Notes: generated from the letters alone by a model not told the origin. 64,000 nt of DNA from Rhodoferax sp. BLA1 (GCF_013416775.1 NZ_SZVI01000013.1:682001-746000); one strand, 5' to 3'. Positions 25,358 to 36,100 are shown, counted from the stretch's first letter. Translations and numbers: made by a program.

Positions 25358-27216
25358 GGTGCCGGTGTGGCTAGGGGGATGTCCAGGGTGAAGACGGCGC
25401 CGCCGTCAGGGTGGTTGGCGCCGCTGAGCGTACCACCGAAGTCGCTCACGATACCGGCTGAAATGACCAGCCCCAGGCCCAGGCCCACCCCGGCCTCCTT
25501 GGTGGTGAAGAAGGGTTCGAACAAACGCGGCAATACCTCCGCACTCAGGCCCGCGCCATGGTCGCGCACAGTCAGGCGCAGCATGGGCCCCTGACTGGCA
25601 CAGTGGATCTCCAGGTGGGGCTGGGGGTGCTCGGCCATGGCGTCCAGTGCATTGCTGACCAGGTTGACCATGACCTGCTCCAGCCGGTTGGCGTCACACA
25701 ACGCAAACAGCGCCACATCGGGAAAAGCCATCTGGACCTCGGCGCCGCTGCTGCGCAGGCGCTGCTCCAGGATGGCCACCGCATGGGTGACCACCTGGCG
25801 GATATCGACCGGCCGGGGTTGCCCGCTGGATTTGTGGGCAAAGGCCTTGAGTTGACCGGTGATCAGGCCCATACGGTCCACCAGCTGGGCAATACGCTCC
25901 AGGTTAGAGCGTGCGGTGGCTTCGTCACCGCGTTCGAGAAACCGCGCCGCATTGCCTGAGAGTGTGCGCAGCGCCGCCAGCGGCTGGTTCAGTTCATGCG
26001 CTATGCCGGCCGAGAGCTGGCCGATGACCGCCAGTTTGCCAGCCTGGATCAGTTCGTCTTGCGCCGCGCGCAATGTGCGTTCAGCACGCACCCGTTCTAC
26101 CACTTCTTCCTGAAGCTGCTGGTTGGCGGACGAAAGATCTGCTGTGCGTTCCTCGACCTTGCGCTCAAGCTCATCGTGGGCCCTTTGCAAAGCTTCCCGG
26201 GCGGCCAAGCGGTCACGCAGGTGCCGCCGCCGCTGGTAGACCATCGAGGCCAGAATCCACAGCAGAATCGTTGTGACACCCGCCACGCTGGCCCGGATAA
26301 AGCTCATCTCGTTGACGGGCTTGACGTGGGAGAACACCGTCAGTGTCCACGGCGTGCCGGGCATGGCCTGGGACTGCGCCAGAAAGTTGCCCGCCACTGG
26401 GTAGGCCGAGACCATCTCCTGCGGCTGTTTGGCCAGCTGCACCAGGCGTGCACCCTGGCTGAGGTCGGCCATCTCCCTGACACCCAGCGGTTGCAGAGCG
26501 CGGCGGTTGTACTGCTGAGTGCGGTCAAAGGTTTTGCGGGTGCCCTCGTCCAGAGGCCGCAGTGTGGTGAACTTCCAATCGGGCACCGAGCTCAGGATGA
26601 CCACCCCGTTTTCATCGGCCACCAGCACTGGCGCCTCCACCGTGGACCACGACTGCTCCAACTGGTCCAGGCCCACCTTGACAATCGCCACACCGAGGGT
26701 GCGGCTGTCGTCGCTCAAGGCTGAGGACAGGTAATAACCCGGTTCACTGCGGGTGGTGCCGATGCCAAAAAAGCGCCCGCTGCCGGTGTCCATCGCTTCG
26801 CGGAAGTACGGGCGAAAAGCGAGGTCTTCGCCAAGGTAACTGTCGCTGCGTCGCCAGTTGCTGGTGGCGCGCACCTTGCCCTGGTCGTCAATCACGTAGA
26901 TGGCCAAGGTGCCGGCGCGTTCATTGAGGCGCTCAAGGTAAACGTTGGCCTGGTCGGTGAGACGCGGGTCGGTGGCCTGGGTGAGGAGATCCAGAACGTC
27001 GCGTTCCAGCCCGAGGGTGGCCGGGAAATAGGCGTATTTGCCGATTTCTCGCTCCAGGCTGGCGGTGTACAGATCAAGCCGGTGCCGCCCGGTGGTTTGC
27101 AACTCGGCCAAGCCCATGCGTTGGCTGATCTGGTAGGTCGTCAACGACGCCGCTGCCACCAGCGCGGCCAGCGCCAGCAACAGCAGGGAAAAACGCAAGG
27201 GGCGGCGAGTGAACAT
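25354..27216 (-). CDS. dctB: C4-dicarboxylate sensor kinase DctB
   Basis: A 620-residue kinase. A first membrane segment (residues ~8-28) precedes a double-PAS (dCache-like) periplasmic sensor with RRSDSYLGEDLAFRPYFREA and GRFFGIGTTRSEPGYYLS. A second membrane segment (~312-332) is followed by a coiled coil, the H-box AGIAHELNQPLAALRTLSGN and ATPase boxes (DHGAGLS, GLGLGLVISAGIV). Domain layout and partner match DctB of rhizobia and pseudomonads. It lies 147 bases downstream of dctA, behind a strong hairpin. Confidence 0.93.
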   Translation of the reverse strand: MFTRRPLRFSLLLLALAALVAAASLTTYQISQRMGLAELQTTGRHRLDLYTASLEREIGKYAYFPATLGLERDVLDLLTQATDPRLTDQANVYLERLNERAGTLAIYVIDDQGKVRATSNWRRSDSYLGEDLAFRPYFREAMDTGSGRFFGIGTTRSEPGYYLSSALSDDSRTLGVAIVKVGLDQLEQSWSTVEAPVLVADENGVVILSSVPDWKFTTLRPLDEGTRKTFDRTQQYNRRALQPLGVREMADLSQGARLVQLAKQPQEMVSAYPVAGNFLAQSQAMPGTPWTLTVFSHVKPVNEMSFIRASVAGVTTILLWILASMVYQRRRHLRDRLAAREALQRAHDELERKVEERTADLSSANQQLQEEVVERVRAERTLRAAQDELIQAGKLAVIGQLSAGIAHELNQPLAALRTLSGNAARFLERGDEATARSNLERIAQLVDRMGLITGQLKAFAHKSSGQPRPVDIRQVVTHAVAILEQRLRSSGAEVQMAFPDVALFALCDANRLEQVMVNLVSNALDAMAEHPQPHLEIHCASQGPMLRLTVRDHGAGLSAEVLPRLFEPFFTTKEAGVGLGLGLVISAGIVSDFGGTLSGANHPDGGAVFTLDIPLATPAP

Positions 27217-27273
27217 GGGCTGGGCAGGTGGCTTTCAAACAAGGTTGTCCGCCCCATCAAACACGCCAGATGC

Positions 27274-27308
27274 GGCAGACCTCGCAACAACAGCTGCGAG
27301 TATCTGCC
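27274..27308. other. Stem-loop between dctA and dctB
   Basis: GGCAGA (27274-27279) pairs with TCTGCC (27303-27308), and TCGCA (27282-27286) with TGCGA (27295-27299), around an 8-base loop. There is no T-run on either side, so it is not a standard terminator. It could stabilise dctA mRNA or reduce read-through into dctBD. GCCAGATGC occurs on both sides of the stem as a direct repeat. Confidence 0.6.
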
Positions 27309-27363
27309 AGATGCTGGTCGTGCCCATGACGGCCATGGGTCAACAGACCGCCGTCAAACTAGA

Positions 27364-28707
27364 TCACGTTGTTTTGCGAACCGGCACAGCGCTGGTGGAC
27401 TGATCTTCCCACTTGGACATATCGAGCTCACCCTCGGTCTTCGCCACAATCGCGGTGCAAACCATGTCGCCACCCACATTCAGGCAGGTGCGGCCCATGT
27501 CCAGCAGGGCGTCGATGCCCAGGATCATGGCGTAGGCAGCCGCAATGGCAGAACCTGCCTCAACCTTCATACCCACCGATTCAAGCACCATCAACAACAT
27601 GATGGCACCAGCACCCGGCACACCGGCAGTGCCGATGGCAGCCAGCGTCGAGGTAGTGACCACAATCATCTGCTGCTCAAACGTCAGCGGATGGCCGGTG
27701 GCATAACCGATGAACATGGCGCACACACCCAGGTAGATCGCGGTGCCGTTCATGTTGATGGTGGCGCCCAGCGGCAGGGTGAAGGACGAGATGGTGCGTG
27801 GCACACCCAGCTTTTCTTCAGACACCCGCATGGTGACCGGCAAGGTGCCGTTCGAGGAACGGGTCACAAAAGCAGTGATCAGCGCCTCGTTGGCACCTTT
27901 GAAGAACTTGATCACACCGAGCCGGTACACCGCCAGCAGGCCGCCGTAACCAATGACCGTGAGCGCAATGAAAGCGAGGTAGACCGTGACCGTGACATAA
28001 AGCAGCGGGCCCAGCGCCTTGGCGCCTTGTTGGGCAAACACCATGGCGATCAGGAAGAACACACCAATCGGTGCGTACTGCATGATGCCGCGAACAATTT
28101 TGTACATGGTCTCAGCCGCCGCGTTCACCAATTCAAACAGCGACTGGGCACCCTTGGCCACGGTTGCGTCTTTGGACTCCTTGGTGAAGGAAATCGCCAG
28201 ACCAAACAACATGGCAAAGAAGATGATCGGCAACACATCCCCCTTGGCCAGCGACTCGGCCGGGTTGGTCGGGATGATGTTGAGGAAAATGGTCGAGAGT
28301 GAAGGCGCCTCGGCGACCTTGCCCTTGACCGCTTCCGCGCCAACAATCTCCATACCCAGACCAGGTTGCAGCAAGTTGGCAAAGAACAGACCCACAGCCA
28401 CTGAGGCGGCCGAGGTGGCCATGTAAAAAGCAATGATCTTGACCCCCACGCGCCCGAGTCGCGACGGCGCGATGCTGGCCGCACCCGCAATCAGCGAGAA
28501 GAAGATCACCGGCACCACAATCATCTTGAGCAAGCGGATGAAGATGTCACCAAAAATCTTGGTGTTGTCGACAAACGCCTTGCTGTTGGCCGGGTCACCA
28601 AAGCCCAGCAAAATGCCCACGATACAGCCTGCGACCAGCCCGACCATGATCCGCGTGAGCAGATTGGTCTTGAAATACCAGTCGAGCATTCCTTTTTTTT
28701 GACTCAT
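27364..28707 (-). CDS. dctA: C4-dicarboxylate/H+ symporter DctA
   Basis: A 447-residue DAACS-family transporter importing succinate, fumarate, malate and probably aspartate or orotate. Family motifs are IVPVIFFSLIAG, a serine-rich RSSNGTLPVTMR hairpin and LPLGATINMNGTAIYLG. Both the regulator pair dctBD downstream and aspA upstream are on the same strand. A GG-N10-GC pair 53-68 bases upstream of the ATG fits a sigma-54 promoter. Confidence 0.96.
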   Translation of the reverse strand: MSQKKGMLDWYFKTNLLTRIMVGLVAGCIVGILLGFGDPANSKAFVDNTKIFGDIFIRLLKMIVVPVIFFSLIAGAASIAPSRLGRVGVKIIAFYMATSAASVAVGLFFANLLQPGLGMEIVGAEAVKGKVAEAPSLSTIFLNIIPTNPAESLAKGDVLPIIFFAMLFGLAISFTKESKDATVAKGAQSLFELVNAAAETMYKIVRGIMQYAPIGVFFLIAMVFAQQGAKALGPLLYVTVTVYLAFIALTVIGYGGLLAVYRLGVIKFFKGANEALITAFVTRSSNGTLPVTMRVSEEKLGVPRTISSFTLPLGATINMNGTAIYLGVCAMFIGYATGHPLTFEQQMIVVTTSTLAAIGTAGVPGAGAIMLLMVLESVGMKVEAGSAIAAAYAMILGIDALLDMGRTCLNVGGDMVCTAIVAKTEGELDMSKWEDQSTSAVPVRKTT

Positions 28708-28760
28708 GTTGTCTTCCTCGGTTAAAAAATTTCAATCAATCTGGGCCTGCAGGTCTACCC

Positions 28761-28776
28761 TGCGCTCGAACAGCCA
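28761..28776 (-). promoter_or_regulatory. Candidate sigma-54 promoter of dctA
   Basis: On the minus strand, TGGCTGTTCGAGCGCA has the invariant GG-N10-GC spacing; the rest of the -24/-12 consensus matches only partly. A start about 42 bases before the dctA ATG would follow. Support comes from the neighbouring DctD. Confidence 0.35.
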
Positions 28777-28817
28777 CGCACCCAGGCGCGGCAGTGCGGG
28801 TCAAGCTCAGGCGGGGC

Positions 28818-30227
28818 TTACTTTTCGAATTTCGGGCTGATCAGGTTCTCGAACGAGAACACCTCGTCCCAATGCGCCTGGGTCATCAGCTGGCGCTCTT
28901 TGACCACCACGTCGTGGAGTGACTTGCCGGTCTGGTGGCATTCGCGGGCGATTTCGGCGCACTGCTTGTAGCCCAGCGAGGGTTTGAGCACGGTGATGAT
29001 GCCCAGCGAGTTCAGCACCAGATCACGGGCGTGTTCCACATTGGCGGTGATGCCATCAACACAGTTGATGCGCAGGCTGTTGACTGCGTTTTCCATGGTC
29101 GCGATCGAGGTGAACAGCGCGTAGGTGATCACCGGCTCCATCACGTTGAGCTGCAACTGCCCCGCCGAAGCGGCCAGGGTCACGGTCAGGTCCAGACCAA
29201 TCACCAGAAAGCTGGTCTGGTTGACCACTTCCGGGATCACCGGGTTGACCTTGCCCGGCATGATCGAGCTGCCTGGCTGCATTTGCGGCAGGTTGATCTC
29301 GTTGAAACCACAGCGCGGCCCTGAGGACAGCAGACGGATGTCGTTGCAAATCTTGGTCAGCTTGGTGGAGGTGCGTTTGAGCACACCCGAGAGCAACACA
29401 TAGGCACCGGTGTCCGAGGTGGCCTCGACCAGATCACCACCCAGGATGAACTTGCAGTCAGTCAGTTCAGACAGGTATTTGGTGGCGAGTTCCGGGTAAC
29501 CCGGCGCGGCGGTGACGGTGGTGCCAATCGCGGTGGCACCCAGGTTGATCTCGTGCAGGAACTGGCGGACTTCGGCAATCCGCTCCACTTCCTCACCCAG
29601 GGTGGTGCCCCAGCCATGGAACTCCTGGCCCAGCGACATCGGAACAGCATCCTGCAAATGGGTGCGCCCCATTTTCAGAACCTTCTCAAACTCCTTGGAC
29701 TTGGCAAAGAAGGAACTCTGCAACTTGCGCAGCGCCTCCATGTAGCTCGACAGGCGCAGGATCAACGCCAGACGGAACGCGGTCGGGTACACGTCGTTGG
29801 TCGATTGGCCAAAGTTGACGTGGTCGTTCGGATTCACGAACTGGTATTCACCCTTCTGATGGCCCAGGGCTTCCAGCGCCACGTTGGCGATCACCTCGTT
29901 GGCGTTCATGTTAGTGGAGGTGCCAGCGCCACCCTGGATGAAGTCGGTGACAAACTGGTCACGCAACTCACCGGCAATCAGCCGGTCGCAGGCTCCGATG
30001 ATCGCGTTGGCAACCTGTGCGTCGATGCAACCCAGATCACGGTTGGCCAAAGCCGCGGCCTTCTTGACGTAGCCAAACGCTTTGACAAAGTAAGGCTCGG
30101 TCGACATCGGGATGCCGGTGATATGGAAGTTGTCTTTGCCACGTTGCGTCTGCACACCGTAGTAGGCGTCTTCCGGTATCTGTTTTTCGCCCAGAAAGTC
30201 TTTTTCGATTCGATAACTCGTGCTCAT
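28818..30227 (-). CDS. aspA: Aspartate ammonia-lyase (aspartase)
   Basis: Converts aspartate to fumarate and ammonia. The 469-residue protein has the superfamily signature GSSIMPGKVNP and the conserved TSTNMNANEVIANVALE and QSTNDVYPTA. The ATG at 30227 (MSTSYRIEKDFLGEKQ), preceded by AGGAGTC, is the conserved start; a frame from 30323 is not family-like. Located upstream of dctA on the same strand, so aspartate degradation and dicarboxylate uptake are likely linked. Confidence 0.94.
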   Translation of the reverse strand: MSTSYRIEKDFLGEKQIPEDAYYGVQTQRGKDNFHITGIPMSTEPYFVKAFGYVKKAAALANRDLGCIDAQVANAIIGACDRLIAGELRDQFVTDFIQGGAGTSTNMNANEVIANVALEALGHQKGEYQFVNPNDHVNFGQSTNDVYPTAFRLALILRLSSYMEALRKLQSSFFAKSKEFEKVLKMGRTHLQDAVPMSLGQEFHGWGTTLGEEVERIAEVRQFLHEINLGATAIGTTVTAAPGYPELATKYLSELTDCKFILGGDLVEATSDTGAYVLLSGVLKRTSTKLTKICNDIRLLSSGPRCGFNEINLPQMQPGSSIMPGKVNPVIPEVVNQTSFLVIGLDLTVTLAASAGQLQLNVMEPVITYALFTSIATMENAVNSLRINCVDGITANVEHARDLVLNSLGIITVLKPSLGYKQCAEIARECHQTGKSLHDVVVKERQLMTQAHWDEVFSFENLISPKFEK

Positions 30228-30263
30228 GGGGACTCCTGCAATCGGGTTGCGGCCAAAGGCCGT

Positions 30264-30279
30264 GCCGCAAGCCTGCGGC
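30264..30279. other. Hairpin in the aspA leader
   Basis: GCCGCA and TGCGGC form a perfect 6-bp stem with loop AGCC, 37 to 52 bases upstream of the aspA ATG, next to GGCCAAAGGCC. A role in mRNA folding is possible; no T-run follows. Confidence 0.35.
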
Positions 30280-30345
30280 CCCTCTCTCACAGCATGGAGC
30301 GTACCAAGCAACACAGAATACAAGCCTTTGATTCATAAGGAAAAA

Positions 30346-30477
30346 ATGGCATTTCCGATAGACATCATTCGGTTTTCCGAACAAACACCCAACAACTCAC
30401 TCGGAAACCCGAACGCAACAAAACCCCGCCGGGTGGGCCGAGCCAAGCGCTGCCCGAGAATGGCGCCTGATGTTTGA
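30346..30477 (+). CDS. Possible 43-aa leader peptide upstream of the permease
   Basis: The ATG at 30346 follows AAGGA by five bases. The 43-residue frame is polar, with a basic C-terminal half, and overlaps the start of the permease gene by eight bases. It may be a translated leader coupling to the permease or simply a chance frame. No homologue recognised. Confidence 0.3.
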   Translation: MAFPIDIIRFSEQTPNNSLGNPNATKPRRVGRAKRCPRMAPDV

Positions 30478-33076
30478 ACTGCTCAAAACCTTTTCCTGGC
30501 AGGAATTGCGCCAGCACCCCTGGCGCAATGCCGCTGCCGTGCTGGCGGTGATGCTGGGCGTGGCGCTGGCGTTTTCTGTGCACCTGATCAACAACTCGGC
30601 GCTCGACGAGTTTGCCCAGGCAGCCCGCGCGGTAGGTGGCCAGAGTGACCTGGAAGTGTCGGGTGTGCAAGGCAACTTTGACCAGGCGATCTATAAAAAG
30701 ATAGCACTAACCCCAGGCGTGACAACCGCCTCGCCCATTCTGGAGATCAACAGTTATGTGATGACGCCACAGGGCAAACGCGCGCTGCGGGTGGTAGGTG
30801 TGGACGCCTTGACGGTGTTTGGTATCTCACCGGACCTGATGCCCTTGCCTGAAGCTGCGCCAGTGGACCGCTGGGTGCTGTTTGCGCCGGGCCAAATGTT
30901 TTTAAACGCGGCGGCCAAACGCATTCTCTGGCCCACAGGCGCCGAGCCTGCAAGCTCAAGCGGCACCCTCCAGTTGCAAAGTGGCATGGCCTGGGTGGAT
31001 GCCCAGGTGGCAGGCCGTGTGCGCGCCGCTGGCCCGGCACTCGCGGTGATGGACATTGGCGCGGCGCAAGACCTGTTTAACAAGCCCGGCCAGCTCACCC
31101 GCATCGACTTGCGGCTGGACAAAGGTGTGGACCGCGATGCCTTGGCTCGCCAGTTACAGGCGGCACCCGACTGGCCAAGCGACGTGCGGGTGGCGCAGCC
31201 CCAGGAGGCCGAGTCCCAGATCAACAACCTGTCGCGCGCCTACCGAGTCAACCTGACGGTGCTGGCGCTGATTGCCCTGTTCACCGGCGCGTTTCTGGTG
31301 TTTTCGGTGTTGTCGCTGAGTGTGGCCAAACGCGCGCAGCAGTTTGCGCTGCTTGGGGTGCTGGGCCTGTCCGGTCGCGACCGGCTCAAGCTCATGTTGT
31401 GGGAGTCGCTGGCGCTGGGACTGGTCGGCAGCCTGGCCGGGCTGGCGCTGGGCACGGGGTTGGCGGCGCTGGCGCTGGGCCTGCTCGGTGGTGACCTGGG
31501 CAGCGGCTTTTTCTCGGGCGCCTCACCGAGCCTGCAGTTCAGTCCGCTGGCCGCCTTGGTGTATGGCGCTTTGGGTGTGGCAGCGGCACTGGTGGGCGGC
31601 TGGTGGCCAGCACGGGTGGCACAGCAGCTGCCACCCGCCCAAACCCTCAAAGGTCTGGGCAACCTGGGCGCGGGGTCCAAGTCACACTGGGTCAGTTTAC
31701 TTTTGATAGCTATCGGCGCCCTGTTAACAAGGTCTCCACCCATTTTTGGCATACCGCTGGCGGCCTATGTGTCGGTCGGGATGTTGCTGGTGGGTGGCAT
31801 CACCGCCCTGCCCTGGTTGATTGGCATGCTGCTGGGCTGGCTGGCGCCCCGGCTGGCACGCCAGACCTTACCGCTGCTGGCGGTGGAGCGCGCCCGGCGC
31901 CAGCGCGACACCGCCGCAGTGGCCGTCAGCGGTGTCGTGGCCTCGCTGAGCCTGGCCGTCGCCCTGACCGTGATGGTGGCGAGTTTTCGCGACTCGGTCA
32001 CCCAGTGGCTGGACCGGCTGCTGCCCGCTGACCTGTATGTGCGCAGCGCGGTGGGCATGAGCGCCAGCGACACCGTGTTTTTTACGCCGGACTTTGTGCA
32101 AGCGGCGGCCCGACTGCCAGGGGTGAACAAGCTGCAGCCACAACGCCTGTTGCCCCTGAGCCTCAGCCCCAGCCTGCCGGCGGTGGCGCTGCTGGCACGG
32201 GAACTGGGTGACCCGGCGAGTAACCTGCCGCTGCTGGCGGCGCCGCTGCCGGTGCCACCCGGCCAGATTGGGGTGTATGTGAGTGAGGCGGTGGTTGATC
32301 TACACGGCGCCCAGGTGGGCAAGAGCTTGCCCGCACTTTCCAAGGCTTTTAGGCCTCTAGCCCTTGTGGATAAAGGGCCTACAGCTACATTTTTTGTGGC
32401 AGGTGTGTGGCGCGACTATGCGCGCCAGTCAGGCTCGATTGCGATGGATCTGGCAGACTTCAGGCGACTGACGAATGACCAGCGCGCCAACGACCTGGCG
32501 CTGTGGCTGGATCAACCTGAGGACGCAGCTCGGGTGCAACAAGCCCTGCAGGCACTGGCCGGGCCGCAAGCCGCCGAAAGTGCCGATGCCCAGCGCAGCA
32601 CCGGTGGCCTGCTGGAGTTTGGCAGCTCGGCCCAGATCCGCGCCATCTCACTCAAAATTTTTGACCGCAGTTTTGCGGTGACCTACTGGCTGCAGGCGGT
32701 AGCGATTGGCATTGGCCTGTTTGGTGTGGCGGCCAGTTTCAGCGCGCAGGTGTTGTCACGGCGCAAGGAGTTTGGCCTGCTGGCCCACTTGGGACTGACG
32801 CGCCGCCAGATCCTCAGCGTGGTGGCGCTCGAAGGTCTGGCCTGGACCACGCTGGGTGCCATCGCCGGCCTGGGGCTGGGTCTGGTGGTGGCGCTGGTGC
32901 TGGTGTTGGTGGTCAACCCACAGAGTTTTCACTGGACCATGGACCTGATGCTGCCCTGGGCCAAGTTGCTGACCCTGTGCCTGTCGGTGGTGGCAGCTGG
33001 CACCCTGACCGCCTGGCTGGCCGCCCGCGCCGCCGCGGGCCAGGATGCGGTGCTGGCGGTGAAAGAGGATTGGTGA
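30470..33076 (+). CDS. FtsX-type ABC transporter permease
   Basis: An 868-residue MacB/LolC-type permease with two FtsX domains. The first membrane segment is near residue 20-40, with a large periplasmic domain up to ~260. Membrane blocks lie near 265-380, 410-460 and 490-515 (second periplasmic domain after it), and three C-terminal segments begin ~745. Its ATPase is not adjacent; the LolD-like ATPase at 20832 is the best candidate. Two repeat copies lie in its coding sequence. It resembles AttF/AttG-type components. It converges with the GGDEF-EAL gene. Confidence 0.88.
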   Translation: MFELLKTFSWQELRQHPWRNAAAVLAVMLGVALAFSVHLINNSALDEFAQAARAVGGQSDLEVSGVQGNFDQAIYKKIALTPGVTTASPILEINSYVMTPQGKRALRVVGVDALTVFGISPDLMPLPEAAPVDRWVLFAPGQMFLNAAAKRILWPTGAEPASSSGTLQLQSGMAWVDAQVAGRVRAAGPALAVMDIGAAQDLFNKPGQLTRIDLRLDKGVDRDALARQLQAAPDWPSDVRVAQPQEAESQINNLSRAYRVNLTVLALIALFTGAFLVFSVLSLSVAKRAQQFALLGVLGLSGRDRLKLMLWESLALGLVGSLAGLALGTGLAALALGLLGGDLGSGFFSGASPSLQFSPLAALVYGALGVAAALVGGWWPARVAQQLPPAQTLKGLGNLGAGSKSHWVSLLLIAIGALLTRSPPIFGIPLAAYVSVGMLLVGGITALPWLIGMLLGWLAPRLARQTLPLLAVERARRQRDTAAVAVSGVVASLSLAVALTVMVASFRDSVTQWLDRLLPADLYVRSAVGMSASDTVFFTPDFVQAAARLPGVNKLQPQRLLPLSLSPSLPAVALLARELGDPASNLPLLAAPLPVPPGQIGVYVSEAVVDLHGAQVGKSLPALSKAFRPLALVDKGPTATFFVAGVWRDYARQSGSIAMDLADFRRLTNDQRANDLALWLDQPEDAARVQQALQALAGPQAAESADAQRSTGGLLEFGSSAQIRAISLKIFDRSFAVTYWLQAVAIGIGLFGVAASFSAQVLSRRKEFGLLAHLGLTRRQILSVVALEGLAWTTLGAIAGLGLGLVVALVLVLVVNPQSFHWTMDLMLPWAKLLTLCLSVVAAGTLTAWLAARAAAGQDAVLAVKEDW
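31699..31750. repeat. Dispersed repeat copy 6 (inside permease gene, decayed)
   Basis: TTTTGATAGCTATCGGCGCC, then CTGTTAACAAGGTCTCCACC, then CATTTTTGGC keeps the block order of the family but has lost the stem. Confidence 0.35.
32345..32397. repeat. Dispersed palindromic repeat, copy 7 (inside permease gene)
   Basis: AGGCCTCT, then AGCCCTT (32359-32365), GTGGATA, AAGGGC (32373-32378), then CTACAGCTACATTTTTTGTG. It is one of the best preserved copies and is translated in frame (RPLALVDKGPTAT). Confidence 0.8.
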
Positions 33077-33118
33077 AACAACAGCGTCGATGATGGTGGT
33101 TTGGCATGTGGCCTGGCC

Positions 33119-36100
33119 TCACGGCCAGGTGGCACCTCCGTCGGAGGCCCAAGCCGAGTCAGGCTGCCAGTTGGCCAGCCAGTCGACCAGTGCCGGGCCG
33201 GGCATCGGGTGGGCAATGCCATACCCCTGCGCCAGATCACAGCCCAGCTGCAGCAAACGTGTGCCATGGGCCACGGTCTCAACACCTTCGGCCAACACCT
33301 CGCGCCCGAACGCACGTGCCAAGCTGATCACACCCCGCAAAATAGCCAGATCGTCGGCGTCGTCCAGCATATTGCGCACAAAACTCTGGTCGATCTTGAT
33401 GGTCTGCACTGGCAGGTGTTTCAAATAACTCAGTGACGAATAACCGGTGCCAAAGTCGTCCAGCGCAAAACCCACGCCCAGTTGTGCGCAGGAGCGAATC
33501 ACCAAAGCGGTGCGTGCCAAGTCACGCAATGCACTGGTTTCGAGCACTTCCATTTGCAACAAGGCCGGATTGGCCCCTGGCACACTGGCCAGCAATTCAC
33601 TCAGACGCTGGACAAAATCATCCTGCTGCAGCTGTCTGGCGGCCACATTCACGCTGACCTGCAGGTTCAAGCCCAGGTGTTGCCATGCCTGCATTTGCAC
33701 CAATGCGGTGCGTATTACCCACTCACCCAGGTTCACCGCAAGCATGTGGTCGTCAATCAGCGGCAAAAACTGTGCTGGCGCCAGTAAACCGCGCGTCGGG
33801 TGTAACCAGCGCACCAACGCCTCAGCACCCAGCACCTGGCCAGTGCGCATGTTGACCTTGGGCTGGTAATACAACACCAATTCATTCTGATCGATGGCGC
33901 GGGCAATCTCTTCCAGGCTCTCGTGCAGGCCGCGCACGCTGTGATCGTGTACCGCGTCAAACGCGTGGTAGCGGTTTTTGCCGGTCAGCTTGGCCTGGTA
34001 CATGGCCTGATCGGCCTGGCGCAGCAGCTGGTCGGCGTCCACCGCTTGCGCCTGCGGGTAAAAAGTCACCCCCAGGCTGGCGGACACCATCAGCTGGGTG
34101 TCGGCAAACTGCACAGGCCGGGCCACTGCGGCCAGCAGCCGCTGCATGGTTTGGGAGCAGTCCTCGGCATCCGAGAGGTCGGTCAACACCGCCACAAACT
34201 CATCCCCACCGAGCCGGGCCAGGGTGTCCCCCTCACGCAGCACATGTTTCATGTTGTCGGCCACCGCCACCAGCAAGAAGTCGCCAGCGTCGTGGCCAAA
34301 GCTGTCGTTGACCAGTTTGAACCCATCCAGGTCCAGGTACACCACCGCCAGCAGGCGGTCACGCCGCTGCACCTGCGACATCGCCTGCTGCAGCCGGTCT
34401 GCCAGCAAAACGCGGTTGGGCAGGTGGGTCAGCGGGTCAAAGTGGGCCAGGTTTTCCAGCTGCTGCTGGTGCGCCTTGATGTCACTGAGGTCAAAAAACA
34501 TGGCCACATGGTGCTGAATCTGACCCTGCGGGTCGCGCACGGCGGTGATGGTCAGCATCTCGGCATAGTCCTCACCACTCTTGCGCCGGTTCCAGATTTC
34601 GCCATGCCAGTACCCCTGGTGCGCCAGATCCGCATACATACTGCGGTAGAACTCGGCGCTGTGGCGCCCCGAGGACAGCAGCCTTGGGTTTTTGCCCAGC
34701 ACCTCAGTGCGGCCGTAGCCGGTGATGGTGGTGAAGGCCGCGTTGACGTTGATGATGTCGCCACTCGGGTTGGTGATCAGGATGCCCTCGCGTGCATGCT
34801 CAAACACGCTGGCATCGAGCATCAGCTGCGCCTCCAGGCGTTTTTGTTCACTGATGTCTTCGTAGATGCCCAGCACACCAAAGATGTCACCATCCGGGTC
34901 ACGCAGTGGCACTTTGGAGATGCGGTTCCAGCGTAACTTGCCTCGGCGATTAACAAAACGGTCTTCATAAAACAGCTTCGGAACACCCGAGGCCATCACC
35001 GCCAGATCGTCATCACGGTAACGCTGCGCGCGTTCAGGCTCGGCCACATCAAAATCGCCCTTACCCACCAGATCGCGGGCATGCGAGCGCCCACAATCCT
35101 TGGCAAACACGCTGTTGCAGCCCAGGAAACGCAGGTCACGGCCTTTCCAGAAAATGCCGATCGGCACGTTGTCAATCACCGTCATCAGCAACTCACGCGA
35201 CTGCTCGGTGGCACGCTCGGAGGCTTGGCGGTTGGCGACCTCGGCGCGCAGGCGGCGCTGCGCCAAGGCCAGCCGGACCCCCAGCAGCCCCACCAGCATC
35301 AGCGCCACCGTCGAGATGATCAGCGGCGTGCGGTAGCGTGAGGCCACATCACGCAAGGTGAAGGCCGGCATCACATCAAACGGTGGCAGGCGCAAGGCAC
35401 GCAGGGTGTCAGCCACTTGGGCGTAATCAGCTGGCACCGAAAACCCACGTATACCCATCGCCTGGGCCTCGGGCGAGTCACCGTCAATCGAAAACAGCGC
35501 GGCTGTGACACGCCGCGCCAGGCGCTCATCCACATGGCCCAGGTAAGAAAAAGGCCACTCCGGGTAAAGAGATGTCGAGGAGGGCACCGGAAACGTATCG
35601 AGCTTTTGGGTGTGGATCACCCGCACCTGGCCGGGTTTGAGTTTGCCTTCGCGTTGCAGGGCTTCGAGTACACCGGTGCGCACAAAACCGACATCGGCCT
35701 GTTTGTTCAGCACCGCCTCCAGCACCCGGTCATGTGGCTGACCGGTCAGCAGCATCTTGCCGTCGGCCTGTGGGTTGACCCCGGCCTGCAGCAGCTCCAG
35801 CACCTGCATCTGGTAACCACCGAGTGATTCCACATCCACAGCGGCAATGGTCTTGCCTTTGAGTTCTGTCAGGGCGGCCACCGGTGGCGCATCGGCCCGG
35901 GTGAAGATCACACCACCATAACTGGCCACCTCCTGCCCACTCTCATTCACCAGCAGCGTGGCCAGCGGCGCCTTCAACCCGGCACGGCGCGCCAGCAACA
36001 CATACTGGCCCGGGTTGGTCAGCACAAAGTCCACCTGCCGGTTGACCACCGCCTGCTGCAGCGCAGCCGGATCCAAGGCCAAGACCTCAAAGTCGTGCTC

